Shown in pieces: positions 47,801-56,770 of a stretch of 64,000 nt of DNA. The notes beneath the pieces were generated by a model. The model saw only the letters and a program-made list of their open reading frames with translations, ran no database searches and was not told where the DNA came from. Origin of the DNA: Amphiduros pacificus. Its lineage: Eukaryota > Annelida > Polychaeta > Phyllodocida > Hesionidae. The DNA lies in NCBI GenBank assembly GCA_949316495.1, contig OX439012.1, forward strand, positions 7,470,549 to 7,534,548, given 5' to 3'. Both the position numbers and the translations under genes were made by a program. Positions within the stretch are counted from its first letter, which is position 1. The number at the start of each line of letters is the position of its first letter.

Positions 47801-48230
47801 CTGAAAACACTGGAAATGCACAAACGAAATTGGAAGTGCATAAAAAACTCTCTGAAATCCAATCCTTAAAAAAATCCATATGGTAACCTGCAATCACACT
47901 ATTGTCAAATCAGTGCTTTTGTTTTGTGTAGGATCAAGCAAATCTTTTCTGAGTGAAAAATATTACAACCAAGACAATTGACTTTGAGTGACTATAATTT
48001 GATAAACCGTCTACTCACCCATCTCCGGGAATGTCTCTGAGCTGCAGACCCATCTTGGCGAGCTGATTGGAGAAGCTGCCGAAGTTGTCGTCGTCCTGCA
48101 GGTAGGATTCCATCTTCTGCTCGTTCCTGTAAGCCTTTCTGACCATTCTCTCCTCCCTCTTCCTGGCCATGGCGCTGAGTCTCTCGCTCTTCGTGGTGTA
48201 CCCTCCTCCTCCCTTCTTCCTCCCTGACAT
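26707..48230 (-). CDS. OTUD3: OTU-domain deubiquitinase, OTUD3 orthologue (8 coding exons)
   Basis: OTUD3 is a cysteine protease that removes ubiquitin chains from substrates. Exons: 48230-48019, 38440-38292, 37955-37843, 37089-36967, 31052-30801, 30140-30038, 27459-27314, 26871-26707. All junctions are GT-AG with matching phases, and the 1263 nt encode 420 residues (human OTUD3 is about 398). The OTU domain spans about residues 52-190, with Asp70 and Cys73 in [15 protein letters not shown], the [12 protein letters not shown] and [14 protein letters not shown] motifs, and catalytic His179 in GDHYSSV. A UBA-like segment covers about 268-317 ([14 protein letters not shown] onward). [10 protein letters not shown] and a basic [12 protein letters not shown] tail match the family's C-terminus. 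Introns are long (first about 9.6 kb) and full of repeats. Four splice sites are tandemly duplicated as minisatellites. Confidence 0.93.
27314..27459 (-). CDS. OTUD3: OTUD3 exon 7
   Basis: Acceptor TTTCATTGCAG, phase 1. Encodes [15 protein letters not shown] through [10 protein letters not shown] and AKPKDKK. Donor AAG|GTACCA, phase 0. The acceptor and the first exon bases are repeated in the adjacent 31-bp array. Confidence 0.87.
27452..27690 (-). repeat. 31-bp minisatellite repeating the exon 7 splice acceptor
   Basis: About 8 units, decaying towards 27745. On the minus strand the unit contains TTTCATTGCAG|GTCATGTG, the same as the true intron 6/exon 7 junction at 27460/27459. Units alternate in the middle (tatata or gtaca). 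Confidence 0.92.
27780..30071 (-). repeat. 52-bp minisatellite repeating the exon 6 splice donor, about 44 units
   Basis: On the minus strand each unit is 34 bases identical or nearly identical to the end of exon 6 (from CTGTCTCTGATGCACG to GCTGCTAATG), then GTAGGTTTATACACAGCC. The unit at the right edge is the real exon end. Most units keep a usable AATG|GTAGGT donor. Variation is mainly a few point changes and one irregular unit near 28987-29010. Confidence 0.97.
30038..30140 (-). CDS. OTUD3: OTUD3 exon 6 (rest of UBA-like segment)
   Basis: Acceptor CGTTTTTCAG, phase 0. Encodes [20 protein letters not shown] and then [14 protein letters not shown]. Donor AATG|GTAGGT, phase 1. The last 34 exon bases plus the donor form part of every unit of the 52-bp array. 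Confidence 0.88.
30490..30816 (-). repeat. 24-25 bp minisatellite repeating the exon 5 splice donor
   Basis: About 13 units. Minus-strand unit: CTACAGGGTGTACA|GTAAGT followed by ATTC. The right-most unit contains the real exon 5 end. Several units keep GTAAGT; others have ATAAGT or ATAAAT. Confidence 0.9.
30801..31052 (-). CDS. OTUD3: OTUD3 exon 5
   Basis: Acceptor TAACTTTCAG, phase 0. A low-complexity linker ([20 protein letters not shown]) leads into the first UBA-like helix ([15 protein letters not shown]). Donor ACA|GTAAGTATTCC sits at the edge of the 24-25 bp array, whose unit repeats this junction. Confidence 0.88.
31440..32032 (+). mobile_element. LINE fragment with (AAAAT)n tail
   Basis: The plus strand has an RT box relic (DVPQGSTL, about 31475-31500), then after a deletion the typical LINE C-terminus ([20 protein letters not shown], about 31770-31850). 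It ends in a pentanucleotide tail at about 31981-32030. It lies in OTUD3 intron 4, antisense to the gene. Broken and internally deleted; CR1/L2-like by its C-terminus. Confidence 0.7.
32304..33480 (+). repeat. 34-bp minisatellite, sharp core and decayed right flank
   Basis: Units of gaatgaatggcatgatttag with acagacttttctct are regular from 32304 to about 32840 (about 15 units). Beyond, diverged gaatgaatggca/gacagacataa-like units continue to about 33480. The gradient suggests an old array with recent expansion at its left side. Confidence 0.85.
33987..34100 (+). CDS. Possible first coding exon of a nested plus-strand gene
   Basis: The ATG at 33987 opens [20 protein letters not shown], then [18 protein letters not shown], ending at a good donor (GAG|GTATGT, 34100/34101). 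The peptide is acidic and Ser/Pro-rich, like a disordered cytosolic N-terminus, and base composition is more balanced than around it. No partner exon could be assigned with confidence. It lies inside OTUD3 intron 4 on the opposite strand. Confidence 0.35.
34966..35125 (+). repeat. 39-bp minisatellite, 4 units
   Basis: The unit is gctgaatgtggcctaactgg followed by catgggaaacaaagaattg. Confidence 0.9.
35193..35270. repeat. Cluster of short hyphenated palindromes
   Basis: Three successive copies of ttcaccca(n)tgggtgaa-type palindromes (gttcacccatgcc/gggtgaac, ttcacccacatgggtgaa, gacccatatgagtgaac), giving potential hairpins or paired binding sites. Confidence 0.6.
35370..35580 (-). CDS. Possible terminal exon with hydrophobic C-terminus, inside OTUD3 intron 4
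   Basis: After a TTGCAG acceptor (35581/35580) the minus strand reads [20 protein letters not shown], then [39 protein letters not shown] and a stop (about 35365). The end is a 15-residue hydrophobic segment at the extreme C-terminus, as in GPI-anchored or tail-anchored proteins. The region is strikingly GC-rich. The acceptor is in phase with OTUD3 exon 4 (phase 0), so an alternative OTUD3 ending is formally possible, but I recognise no family. An overlapping plus-strand frame ([20 protein letters not shown]) is also open, so the strand is uncertain. Confidence 0.35.
35640..35912 (+). repeat. About 90-bp tandem repeat, 3 units
   Basis: Each unit contains gataatctggt, a tgggtca/tgggtgagtg stretch, then tggtagcccaaatgggc. 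Moderately diverged. Confidence 0.75.
36967..37089 (-). CDS. OTUD3: OTUD3 exon 4 (catalytic His)
   Basis: Acceptor TATTTTCAG. Encodes [20 protein letters not shown] with the catalytic His179, and ends NIKFM at donor ATG|GTAAAT, phase 0. No array at either edge. Confidence 0.93.
37184..37345 (+). repeat. Irregular 24-27 bp repeat in OTUD3 intron 3
   Basis: tgtatgaccttat motifs recur six or more times with variable spacers (aattcatatac, cccac). It does not contain a splice-site consensus. Confidence 0.6.
37366..37858 (-). repeat. 44-bp minisatellite repeating the exon 3 splice donor, about 11 units
   Basis: Minus-strand unit: CAACTCTCCAGTCTGGAGG|GTAAGT, then a TCTGGATATATGTATG stretch. It matches the true junction CAACTCTCCGGTCTGGACG|GTAAGT at 37843/37842. 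The first unit after the exon has lost the GT; the rest keep GTAAGT. Confidence 0.95.
37843..37955 (-). CDS. OTUD3: OTUD3 exon 3
   Basis: Acceptor CTCATTTCAG. Encodes [20 protein letters not shown] and [13 protein letters not shown]. Donor ACG|GTAAGT, phase 0. The last ~22 exon bases together with this donor are the seed of the adjacent 44-bp array. Confidence 0.92.
38292..38440 (-). CDS. OTUD3: OTUD3 exon 2 (catalytic Cys)
   Basis: Acceptor CCCTTTGCAG. It begins by completing Gly71, then [14 protein letters not shown] with nucleophile Cys73, and runs to PFDRH. Donor CACA|GTGCGT, phase 1. Confidence 0.93.
38528..38628 (+). repeat. 29-bp minisatellite, about 3.5 units
   Basis: Unit gggcccttttgatttgggg then ttgggatgca. 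It lies in OTUD3 intron 1 about 90 bases from exon 2, without splice-site sequence in the unit. Confidence 0.85.
39158..40483 (+). repeat. 30-bp minisatellite, left part, about 45 units
   Basis: Unit attatgcatgataacttcct then actccccctc. Units missing one C break the frame periodicity. The array continues at 41578 after a transposon insertion. Confidence 0.95.
40484..41577. mobile_element. Non-autonomous hAT element (1,094 bp) inside the 30-bp array
   Basis: Inverted ends TAGGGCATCA and TGATGCCCTA, with an exact 8-bp duplication of array sequence (CCTACTCC at 40476-40483 and 41578-41585). Just inside both ends are cgatacgatacg/atcgatacgta-rich subterminal repeats. The 8-bp duplication and TAGGG ends fit the hAT superfamily. 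No transposase frame is present. Confidence 0.9.
41578..41752 (+). repeat. 30-bp minisatellite, right part
   Basis: About six further units of the same array as 39158-40483, split from it by the hAT insertion. Confidence 0.93.
41753..42484. other. No gene seen (OTUD3 intron 1)
   Basis: AT-rich with poly-T and poly-A stretches and a small cacacctcgcatcccc duplication near 42435-42465. Confidence 0.4.
42485..42830 (+). repeat. Decayed ~30-bp repeat
   Basis: ctacctgaattatatcac motifs recur at irregular spacing (about 42490, 42520, 42545, 42575, 42760, 42810), the remnant of an old minisatellite. Confidence 0.5.
43122..43355 (+). other. Coding-like fragment of unknown origin
   Basis: An open stretch reads [20 protein letters not shown] and [14 protein letters not shown], ending near a donor-like CCA|GTAAGA. 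Composition is more codon-like than its surroundings. With no start, acceptor or family it could be a pseudogene scrap or a chance frame. Confidence 0.2.
43395..43908 (+). repeat. 64-bp minisatellite, about 8 units
   Basis: Unit ctcatgtttggcatacttat, then atattgattgggtcaattat, then cagctctatttaggtcacca. Variants (ttgccata, ataattagg) recur in blocks, implying multi-unit duplications. Confidence 0.93.
43910..47026. other. No gene seen (OTUD3 intron 1)
   Basis: Long AT-rich intronic stretch with scattered short frames, none with domain or splice support, and a (TA)n run near 46200. Confidence 0.4.
47027..47372. mobile_element. MITE with CAGG(G/C)CTTGACATA ends
   Basis: The left end CAGGGCTTGACATA is mirrored by TATGTCAAGGCCTG, with atcac directly repeated at both flanks. 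Inside, gtggcccagttgggcaacca and its inverted form near the right end show a second inverted block. The right half recurs near 13160-13320. Possibly hAT-related by its ends. Confidence 0.75.
47373..48018. other. Rest of OTUD3 intron 1 next to exon 1
   Basis: No coding content. About 47810-47890 shares an inverted block (tagtgtgattgcaggtt) with about 62430-62450. Confidence 0.4.
48019..48230 (-). CDS. OTUD3: OTUD3 exon 1
   Basis: The ATG at 48230 starts [16 protein letters not shown], a basic N-terminus as in human OTUD3. The exon ends within the catalytic motif (DIPGDG), phase 2, donor GTGAGT. The next ~250 bases upstream are somewhat GC-richer and probably hold the 5' UTR and promoter; no TATA box was recognised. 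Confidence 0.92.
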
Positions 48231-48898
48231 CTAGTGTGTCCCGCGTGTGGAGAACTCTGTCCTGCTAATAGACATCAAAGTGCAGACGGCAAACACAAGA
48301 GCACATCCAAGAATGTCTTCTGTGAACTCAGGCGTTTCAACAAACTCAACCCCAAATTCACATCGCTTCAAAGGCGTGCCAAACAAAGTCACAGTTTATC
48401 CAATGAAAATCACTAAATCTGTCACTAACAGTTCCTTGTTTTTCCTAAATGTTTACTGTTATAACTTTGTGTGAAGTTTGAGAAGACTCTGGTAATCGCT
48501 TCGTTGTGAAATGTGCTGAAACTGTCAGACTGGGAAAAAAAGTCAGATCCAAATTCTTTTCTACCGGAAGTGTGACAAAATTGTGTAATCCTGATGTGAT
48601 AACATCAAAACAAACTGTTGGTTTCGTTTAGCGGCTGTAGTTCACTTATCAACAACTAGGGGTCACTAATACACAGTGAATTGTGAGGAATTCCTCCTCT
48701 CTCCCAATTTCAAATAATTAACATTTACTTGTCTTATTAATAAGGAAATCAATATGACATTTTAACAGACAGAAAACATCCAGAGCAATCAATAATGAAA
48801 AAGCTGAGTAATTCCATTATCTCTATACACTCAGTCCATGACCTTGGAGATTTCTGGAAAATGCTTTGATTGATAGAGAAAAAAAGGAAAAAATCTCT

Positions 48899-49120
48899 TT
48901 AACTCCTAAATGACTAGCTTGTTTAAATTTTGTTGATTGGCTGGACTAAACATTTTCTTTCTGGGCTATTGTATATGCATACTAAATTAATAAAGTATAT
49001 GACCATGGCATTTCAATATGCTAGGCATACTACTGAAGTCCAAGTTCATGATGAATACAGTATGACATCATTACTATTATTACATTGCAACAACATGCAG
49101 TCTGAGAGAATGTTTGGGAT
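48899..49120 (+). mobile_element. Diverged, truncated piggyBac-like MITE copy
   Basis: Starts TTAACTCCTAAatGAC and follows the family interior (ttttgttgattggctggac, then ttcatgatga and tacattgcaaca) but ends before the second terminus. Confidence 0.65.
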
Positions 49121-49129
49121 TAAATAAGA

Positions 49130-49500
49130 TGATCTGTGATATGAGGGCTACTAATTATTTTAGCTGGATTTGCAAATCATTAGGCCAATTGCAGCACAGG
49201 TTGCCATTTTGCCCCATTGAGAACAACATACCAGAACTAGACAAAACAAGTGTTGATTTTAAAAAATCAAGCTCGCGTAAGTTTGCAACAAGGTTTGCAA
49301 AATCCCGATCTTCTTACTCTACTACGCACTCACAAATCACTTCTCAAACAAAAGCGACATCTGACGGTGTAATCAGAATTAATCAGCCAAAACATGGCCG
49401 CCATGGACCGATAATCGGGGTAGGCTCCATTGACTTACGGCTTAATCACCTTGAAACCTCAAACATCTAGCCCTAAAGGCAAAACAAACGCGAGCGAAAA
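49130..49500 (-). repeat. Dispersed repeat, copy 3 (minus)
   Basis: Inverted relative to 16230-16585: gcgtaagtttgcaa near 49274, gcactcacaaatcacttctc near 49326 and catggccgccatgg near 49392. Confidence 0.65.
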
Positions 49501-50410
49501 ATGAATTATGTACAAATGAAAACTCTCTATAATTCAATCACTTAAACATAGGCTAATATTTGTTATGTAATTCAAAAAGTGAGCCTCTTTGACAATTCAG
49601 CTATTAGATTTTCGAAAAAATTTAAACAAAAAGTAAAAAGATCAGAGCCTGATGAAAAATAGACAGTTCAGAAGCTATGCCGACACAAAAAAAGATGGTA
49701 ACTCACAATAATAACACTATAGCTCATTTCCCAGATTTCTTGCATGGGGGACAAAATGTTTAATATACAAAATATAAGTTTGTCATGTCAAATGTTTGTG
49801 ACAAGATAAAGGAGGATTTTGACATTGCATGACACAAGAGATTAGATCAATATAACAAAAACTGCACATTCTGTTCTCAACTTTTTATTAAAGCCTATAA
49901 ACAACAAGGTTTTCATTTCACATCCTGTTTTTGAGATGTTACTTTGTGCTGCGATGCCCTGAAGCTAAGCCATTCCAGAACATAAACAAATATACAAAAC
50001 TTGTACATATTCCCAAAAACACCGCTTTTTATCACATGAAACAAATACCAACTTCACCAATTCTCAATTTATTTGATTATTATATATACTACAAGAAGCG
50101 CTGTGAACAATTAAATATTATAGCGGGGACCATTTTTCTGGACAGAGAATCATTGGAATGGTATAAAAAGTGTTGTATTAAGTTTTTAAAATATTATTCA
50201 ATTATAGCCTTTCTGAGTCACAATAACATTTTGTCCAGATGATATCAATTATTTCAAGAATATATATTAAACTTGAACTCTTATGAAACTGAGAGGACTT
50301 CAGGCTGAGTCTGTGAATAACACCCGATATCCCATAAGATATCTGAAATTCAACATTAAATGTCATCTAATCATGTCATACAAAAACACTGATACAAAAT
50401 ATGTAACCTC
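49501..50410. other. No gene seen
   Basis: AT-rich, without supported features. Confidence 0.35.
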
Positions 50411-50630
50411 TTAACTGGTGTACAAATATATGGAGTACAAAAATAAACAATATAAAATAAAAGGCAAAGACTTAATTTGTTCAGACTTCAGCCACATAGG
50501 CGTAAAGTCAAAGGTAGTGTCTCGGTCATATTCCTCTCCACCAGATGGCATTTTTCCAATGAGAACAGGTGAAAAGCTTGAGACGGAGTTTGCAGTAGGC
50601 CAAGCTTTGGAAAACCTCATGCTTGGCTTC
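50411..50630 (-). CDS. Possible exon of an unrecognised gene
   Basis: About 170 bases of balanced composition read on the minus strand as PSMRFSKAWPTANS, SSFSPVLIGKMPSGGEEYDR and DTTFDFTPMWLKSEQIKSLP, then a hydrophobic end and a stop at 50411. A CTGAAG acceptor would give phase 0, matching the donor of the candidate exon at 56631. The plus strand is also open (VSRSYSSPPDGIFPMRTGEK, ending FRDV and a stop) with a TTCAG acceptor, so the strand cannot be settled by eye. No family recognised. Confidence 0.3.
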
Positions 50631-50877
50631 AGAGATGTTTAAAATCATTGATTAATCTTGATTTCCTGCACAGTTTAAGCCTTGCTTCATGGCATTTATT
50701 CAATATTGAGTAATTTAAATCATATATTTCAAGTATCTGAATTTGCTTGCAGAGAGTCTCAGCTTAAAAACAGAATTTTACAAGTTCATAAGATAAAAGA
50801 TATTAAGGTCGTTAAGTCTGAACAAGATTCATAATTCTTAGATGCTATACTTTAAATTCTAAATATCTGCCAACATC

Positions 50878-51470
50878 ATAGCGCTACGTGTAGCACTTAC
50901 TATTATGAGTCTACTCAAAGCTTTACATGTAGCACTTACTATTATGAGTCTCCTCATAGCGCTACATGTAGCACTTACTATTATGAGTCTCCTCATAGCG
51001 CTACATGTAGCATTTACTATTATGAGTCTGCACACAGCGCTACATGTAGCATTTACTATTATGAGTCTACTCATAGCGCTACATGTAGCATTTACTATTA
51101 TGAGTCTACTCATAGCGCTACATGTAGCACTTACTATTATGAGTCTACTCATAGCGCTACATGTAGCATTTACTATTATGAGTCTACTCATAGCGCTACA
51201 TGTAGCACTTACTATTATGAGTCTGCTCATAGCGCTACATGTAGCATTTACTATTATGAGTCTACTCATAGCGCTACATGTAGCACTTACTATCATGAGT
51301 CTGCTCATAGCGCTACATGTAGCATTTACTATTATGAGTCTACTCATAGCGCTACATGTAGCATTTACTATTATGAGTCTACTCATAGCGCAGCTCTTAC
51401 TATTATGAGTCTACTCATAGCGCTACATGTAGCACTTACTATTATGAGCCTGCTTATAGCGTTACATGTT
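50878..51470 (-). repeat. 39-bp minisatellite with 12-bp palindrome, about 15 units
   Basis: Unit gagtctactcatagcgctac then atgtagcatttactattat. GCTACATGTAGC is a perfect palindrome in almost every unit. About half of the units read GTAAGTGC on the minus strand, the others GTAAATGC. Thirteen-residue open frames on both strands are a by-product of the 39-bp period. Confidence 0.95.
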
Positions 51471-51944
51471 TAAGCCCTGGAACCAGGCAGTTGAAATAAT
51501 GGCACAGTCACTACAAAAAACATATTTACATCAGCCTCCAAATTCATCTCACAAAACAACTTTTAATTATTAGCTAATCACCATTATGAGTCTGCTAAAA
51601 GCACTTCACATTGTGCTAATAATCACAACTCATTAACAATAGTGTTACATCTAGCACTTATTATTGGAGAGTATATCTAAAATTGATGTGGAATATTGGT
51701 TTAAAAAATAGAACACATTTCCAAAAATAAAAAATGTTAAACATGTAATATCATTACAAAGAAAACATAAACAGATGAATTTATCAGCCTAAATGACACA
51801 TATGAATCTTCATTCATTCTAGCCATAGCATATGGCTTATTTATAATAATCTCTCATATCTTTTCTTGAGGCATCATCTTCTAAAAGTGTGTTTTGATAC
51901 AATATTCAAGCACCCACACCAAACTATGCATGGAGGCACATGTG
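51471..51944. other. No gene seen
   Basis: Spacer between arrays. A few decayed ttatgagtctgct and gttacatctagcactta copies of the 39-bp unit trail to about 51660. Confidence 0.4.
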
Positions 51945-52818
51945 TCTTAAATATAAGTGTTGGTCCACTGTTTGGAGGGACGTCTTAAATATAAGTGTTG
52001 GTCCACTATTTGGAGGGACATCTTAAATATTTGTGTTGGTCCAATGTTTGGAGGGACGTCTTAAATTTAAGTGTTGGTCCAATGTTTGGAGGGACGTCTT
52101 AAATATAAGTGTTGGTCCAATGTTTGGAGGGACGTCTTAAATTTAAGTGTTGGTCCAATGTTTGGAGTGACGTCTTAAATCTAAGTGTTGGTCCAATGTT
52201 TGGAGGGACGTCTTAAATTTAAGTGTTGGTCCAATGTTTGGAGGGACGTCTTAAATATAAGTGTTGGTCCACTATTTGGAGGGACGTATTAAATATAAGT
52301 GTTGGTCCAATGTTTGGAGTGACGTCTTAAATATAAGTGTTGGTCCAATGTTTGGAGGGACGTCTTAAATTTAAGTGTTGGTCCAATGTTTGGAGGGACA
52401 TCTTAAATATTTGTGTTGGTCCAATGTTTGGAGGGACGTCTTAAATTTAAGTGTTGGTCCACTATTTGGAGGGATGTCTTAAATTTAAGTATTGGTCCAC
52501 TATTTGGAGGGACGTCTTAAATTTAAGTGTTGGTCCAATGTTTGGAGGGACGTCTTAAATTTAAGTGTTGGTCCAATGTTTGGAGGGACGTCTTAAATTT
52601 AAGTGTTGGTCCAATGTTTGGAGGGACCTCTTAAATATAAGTGTTGGTCCAATGTTTGGAGGGACGTCTTAAATATAAGTATTGGTCCAATGTTTGGAGG
52701 GACGTCTTAAATATAAGTGTTGGTCCAATGTTTGGAGGGACGTCTTAAATATAAGTGTTGGTCCACTATTTGGAGGGACGTCTTAAATATAAGTGTTGGT
52801 CCAATGTTTGGAGGGAAG
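51945..52818 (+). repeat. 38-bp minisatellite, about 23 units
   Basis: Unit cttaaatataagtgttggtc then caatgtttggagggacgt. Variant bases (aatttaag, ccactattt) are distributed in blocks. Confidence 0.95.
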
Positions 52819-54145
52819 AATATATAAAAGGGACTGTTTGTCCACTCTTTGGAGTGCATTGTGGTTTTTGATATTTATAAATTATATTTTCACACTACTT
52901 GAAAGCGTTTTTTTATCATTGCATTATTAACTACCTGTCTCTCAATTATCTAAAATATTTCTCTTCTCATAAATATATCTCTTCAAAATATAAATGGGAG
53001 CCTGTTATGAAACTGCATAAACGATCAACAGTTTGTCCATAATTCTGACATGTAAAAAATTGCAAATTTGATTTCAAGTTAGCAAAAATTACAATCTTTT
53101 AAAGTATCAAAGCCATATATTTTATGCATATGTTGCTGACACATGGTCTTGAAACCAAATCAAGTACAAATTGTAATTATTACAATTTATGTAAATCTAT
53201 AAACTATGAAATCTCATTGGTTACACCATGAAGATAATAAATGTAATATATTTACATATTTACATAGAGACTGGTCTTTATAACAAAAATGTTTAGACAG
53301 GTATGCTTTGGATTTGATATCCTCTTATTAATATACAGATAAAGTACCACTTCTTACTTTTAAGTAATGTTTTTTTTTATCACAATAAAAATATGGAAAA
53401 TTTTATCTTCCTAGTATAGCTTTCTCAACAAAATATTTAAAATTTTGAACACATTCATAGAATTGAAAAGATTAAATGCCAAATCAGCAAAATGATAAAA
53501 TTAATAAAAATAATAATATGAAATGCTAAATGCCAATGTATCGGCATCAGTTCAGACTAGTCCTCATATAAGCACTTTGAAGGTAAATTGTTCATTCAGG
53601 GATGCCCAGGGCTCGTCATTCTATAAACATTGATTTTCACCAAATTGTAACAAATAAAACCATGGCTCACACACAAATTTAAATTCTTTAAAGAAGTCTT
53701 TCAGGTTTTTTATATCAAAAGATAACAAGTTAATTTCAGCACTCAATTTCGGGACCAAATGTACATCCCCCATTTTTGGGTTTTTTAAAGTGATTTGATA
53801 TTTTCAAAATAAATTTCATGGCATTGTAAAAAGTCAAAAAATGTTATATTTAAAATTGAGCTTGTTTACTATTAAGGGTATATAATATAATGCTAGATGC
53901 AAGATGGTAAGATGTATTGGTTTCCTTAATAGAAGGAGTTAATCTTTCCAGAACATTTATTTGAATTTTAGGCCTCAACAATCTAATTTTGAGTTTCTTG
54001 TGCGAGTAGAAGTACTTTCATGGTCAAACCTAGCCTTACTATGGGCACAAGCAATTCTCTTAGATACCCAAAAAGACATTCACATATATCAATATCAATA
54101 TCAATATATATCAATATCAATATATATCAATATCAATATCAATAT

Positions 54146-54213
<68 letters not shown>

Positions 54214-54678
54214 TTTTTATATATATATGTATATACTTTTTTGATAAAATATAATTATAAGTTACTTATGTTTATCTGGCAAGCATTTAACATAAACTCT
54301 ATCCACATCTTTCATTTTATAATTATACTTGAAAGATTAAATCATTAAATGACATTCTTTGGCTAAATAATAAAATTAGAAAGTAAAATTAAACATCCCA
54401 TATAACAGGCTAGTGTTATACCAGATTGTTATACAGCATTACCTGGCTCACACAAGTCTTTTCCAGGCTCCGCATGGACTTAATTGAATACAATTTTAAC
54501 AATATTTTGTTTCAAATAATTTTTCAACATTTCTTTCACCTCAAGCATTTAATACCACCAAATTTGATCACTTAGTTATTTTTCTCATATAACATTTTAT
54601 AAATGCACCTTTTGATAATTGATACGTTTTCTTGTGTACACTAAATAATGAGAAATATTTAACTAAACCATACAAATC

Positions 54679-54709
<31 letters not shown>

Positions 54710-55492
54710 TTAAAGCAAGACCTAGGGCCCCTAGATTGATGAGTTTAGTTTTTTTTTCAATCAAAAATACAAAATGAAATAGATATTACAAAATTGTTTA
54801 AATCTCAAAGATGTCTAAATTTTGTATCTGTAATACAGATATTGTTGAGAACTAGAAGGTCTCTATCCTTTCAAAAATAACATGATGAATATATAATTTG
54901 TATTTACAAAACTAAAATATATCTAGTGTGTATTAGATACATACTAGTCATCCATACATTGGTCCATTACATTGTATTTTCCTGTACATCAATAATTAAA
55001 AGACAAAGTTAACTTTTTTTCACTGTAAGGGGCCCACAACTTATACCCTACAAGCAGAGATTGGACAAGAGATTGGACGAGAAATGAAAAAAAAACCACT
55101 TATTCTGTTGTTCTTAAAAAATTCAGCTACAAAAATATAGACATAAACAATTTCCTAGACGTTTGTGCAGGACGATGAGCAAAACCCTTTGCATGTTTTG
55201 TGCTAATATATTCTGTGGATATATTTTGACACTATACCTTCACAATAAAATATAATATCATATTGCCACATTTAAAAAATAAATATATCATATTTTTTTC
55301 ACATAACTGTGTCCACTGTGTTTAAACCATACACTGCACTGATTCTCCAGAAATTAAACCAATTAAAATTACGAGTACATTTTTCTACAGTTGACAGACT
55401 TTGTCATTGATATTTAGTCTGGTGACAGAAATCACATTCCCTTGAAAAGATAAGTTCTTATTTAAGTCTGATCCATCAATGCAATATAGAAA
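52819..55492. other. AT-rich stretch with microsatellites; no gene seen
   Basis: No supported gene. It contains an (atcaatatcaat)n/(TA)n run at about 54086-54230 and (CA)n(TA)n at about 54679-54710. Confidence 0.45.
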
Positions 55493-55855
55493 AGAGTCCT
55501 GTCACTTAATGTTGGGCTCTCTAAAGAGTCCTGTCACTTAATGTCAGGCTGTCTAAAGAGTCCTGTCACTTAATGTCGGGCTCCCTAAAGAATCCTGTCA
55601 CTTAATGTTGGGCTCTCAAAGAGTCCTGTCACTTAATGTCGGGCTCTCTAAAGAGTCCTGTCACTTAATGTCGGGCTCCCTAAAGAATCCTGTCACTTAA
55701 TGTTGGGCTCTCAAAGAGTCTTGTCACTTAATGTTGGGCTCTCTAAAGAAATCTGTCACTTAATGTCGGGCTCTCTAAAGAGTCCTGTCACTTAATGTCG
55801 GGCTCTCTAAGAGTCCTGTCACTTAATGTTGGGCTCTCTAAAGAGTCCTGGTCAT
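55493..55855 (+). repeat. 32-bp minisatellite, about 11 units
   Basis: Unit taaagagtcctgtcacttaa then tgtcgggctctc, with ttgggctc and aagaatcc variants. Confidence 0.93.
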
Positions 55856-56630
55856 TTAACACTGGTGTTAAGTCTGGAATGTGAATTCTTGAATGTGAAA
55901 TTGTCAGCCTCTAAAAAAATATATGGTTCTGAGTATATGGTTCCAGAGTATATGGTCCTGTAAAATATGGTTCTAAAAATATGGTTGAATAAAATATTTT
56001 TTTAAAGAGGCACATATGAAAGTATTCTGTTTCAGTTAATTGGTCAAATAAGTGAAAAGGTTTTTTTGTTCTATGATCTCATCTATATACTCTGCATTGC
56101 ATAGGTTATTCTATAGTTATCTCTACATTCATTGATAACAAGACAGCCTTTTTGAAAAAAAAATAATTGTGTGCTGTTGAATACGATTTTATACACACAC
56201 CTGATTTTTCATGAAGAGTATAAACTTGTTTTGTTTTTTAGGAATACAAGTGTTCTAACACTTTGGTGCCAAATTTGAATTATAAAAATTTGGCACCAAA
56301 ATTAGGCTTCCATGTGCACACAAAATGATTACATTTAAATGTTGATTGTGAAAAGCGAAGGAAATGTAAAGTGCAGAGAACCTTTGCAGAGAATCTTTCC
56401 CTGAGTATATAGAATGACCACCAGGTAGCACCACATATCTGCTTGGTCTTGCATGGTTCCACATAGTCATGTGATGGCCCTGTCTTACCTCAATCAGTCA
56501 GGTTAAAGTTCAACCAAAGAATTATTTGGTTCCAGCTGACTACATTGTATAAGTTATCAGGTTTGTTCTCAGTCTTATATCAAGATATTTATGAAAAATA
56601 ACTTCCTATAAATGTGGAGTAAGTACCTGG
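55856..56630. other. No gene seen
   Basis: AT-rich spacer with a few atatggttc repeats near 55920-55985. Confidence 0.35.
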
Positions 56631-56770
56631 TCAGTCATAATATCTTTCTGATAAAAGGTTTCATTATCACAACTCTTCTTGGCCCTGAGCTCTGAGTGCA
56701 ACACTGCAGAAGAGGACATTTGCCTGACTGAATCTGTACCCCTGTCACTCTCAGAAACAGACTTTGCTTC
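56631..56770 (-). CDS. Possible coding exon at the edge of the 75-bp array
   Basis: The minus strand reads AKSVSESDRGTDSVRQMSSS, then AVLHSELRAKKSCDNETFYQ and KDIMTDQ, ending at CAG|GTACTT (phase 0). The first half belongs to the last array unit; the second half is unique and codon-like. A hydrophilic, Ser/Glu-rich peptide with no known domain. The acceptor is undetermined. It may join the candidate exon at 50411-50630. Confidence 0.3.

Noticed and set aside
50859-51408. Overlapping 167- and 175-residue frames on both strands
   Set aside because: Artefact of the 39-bp period; both strands are equally open.
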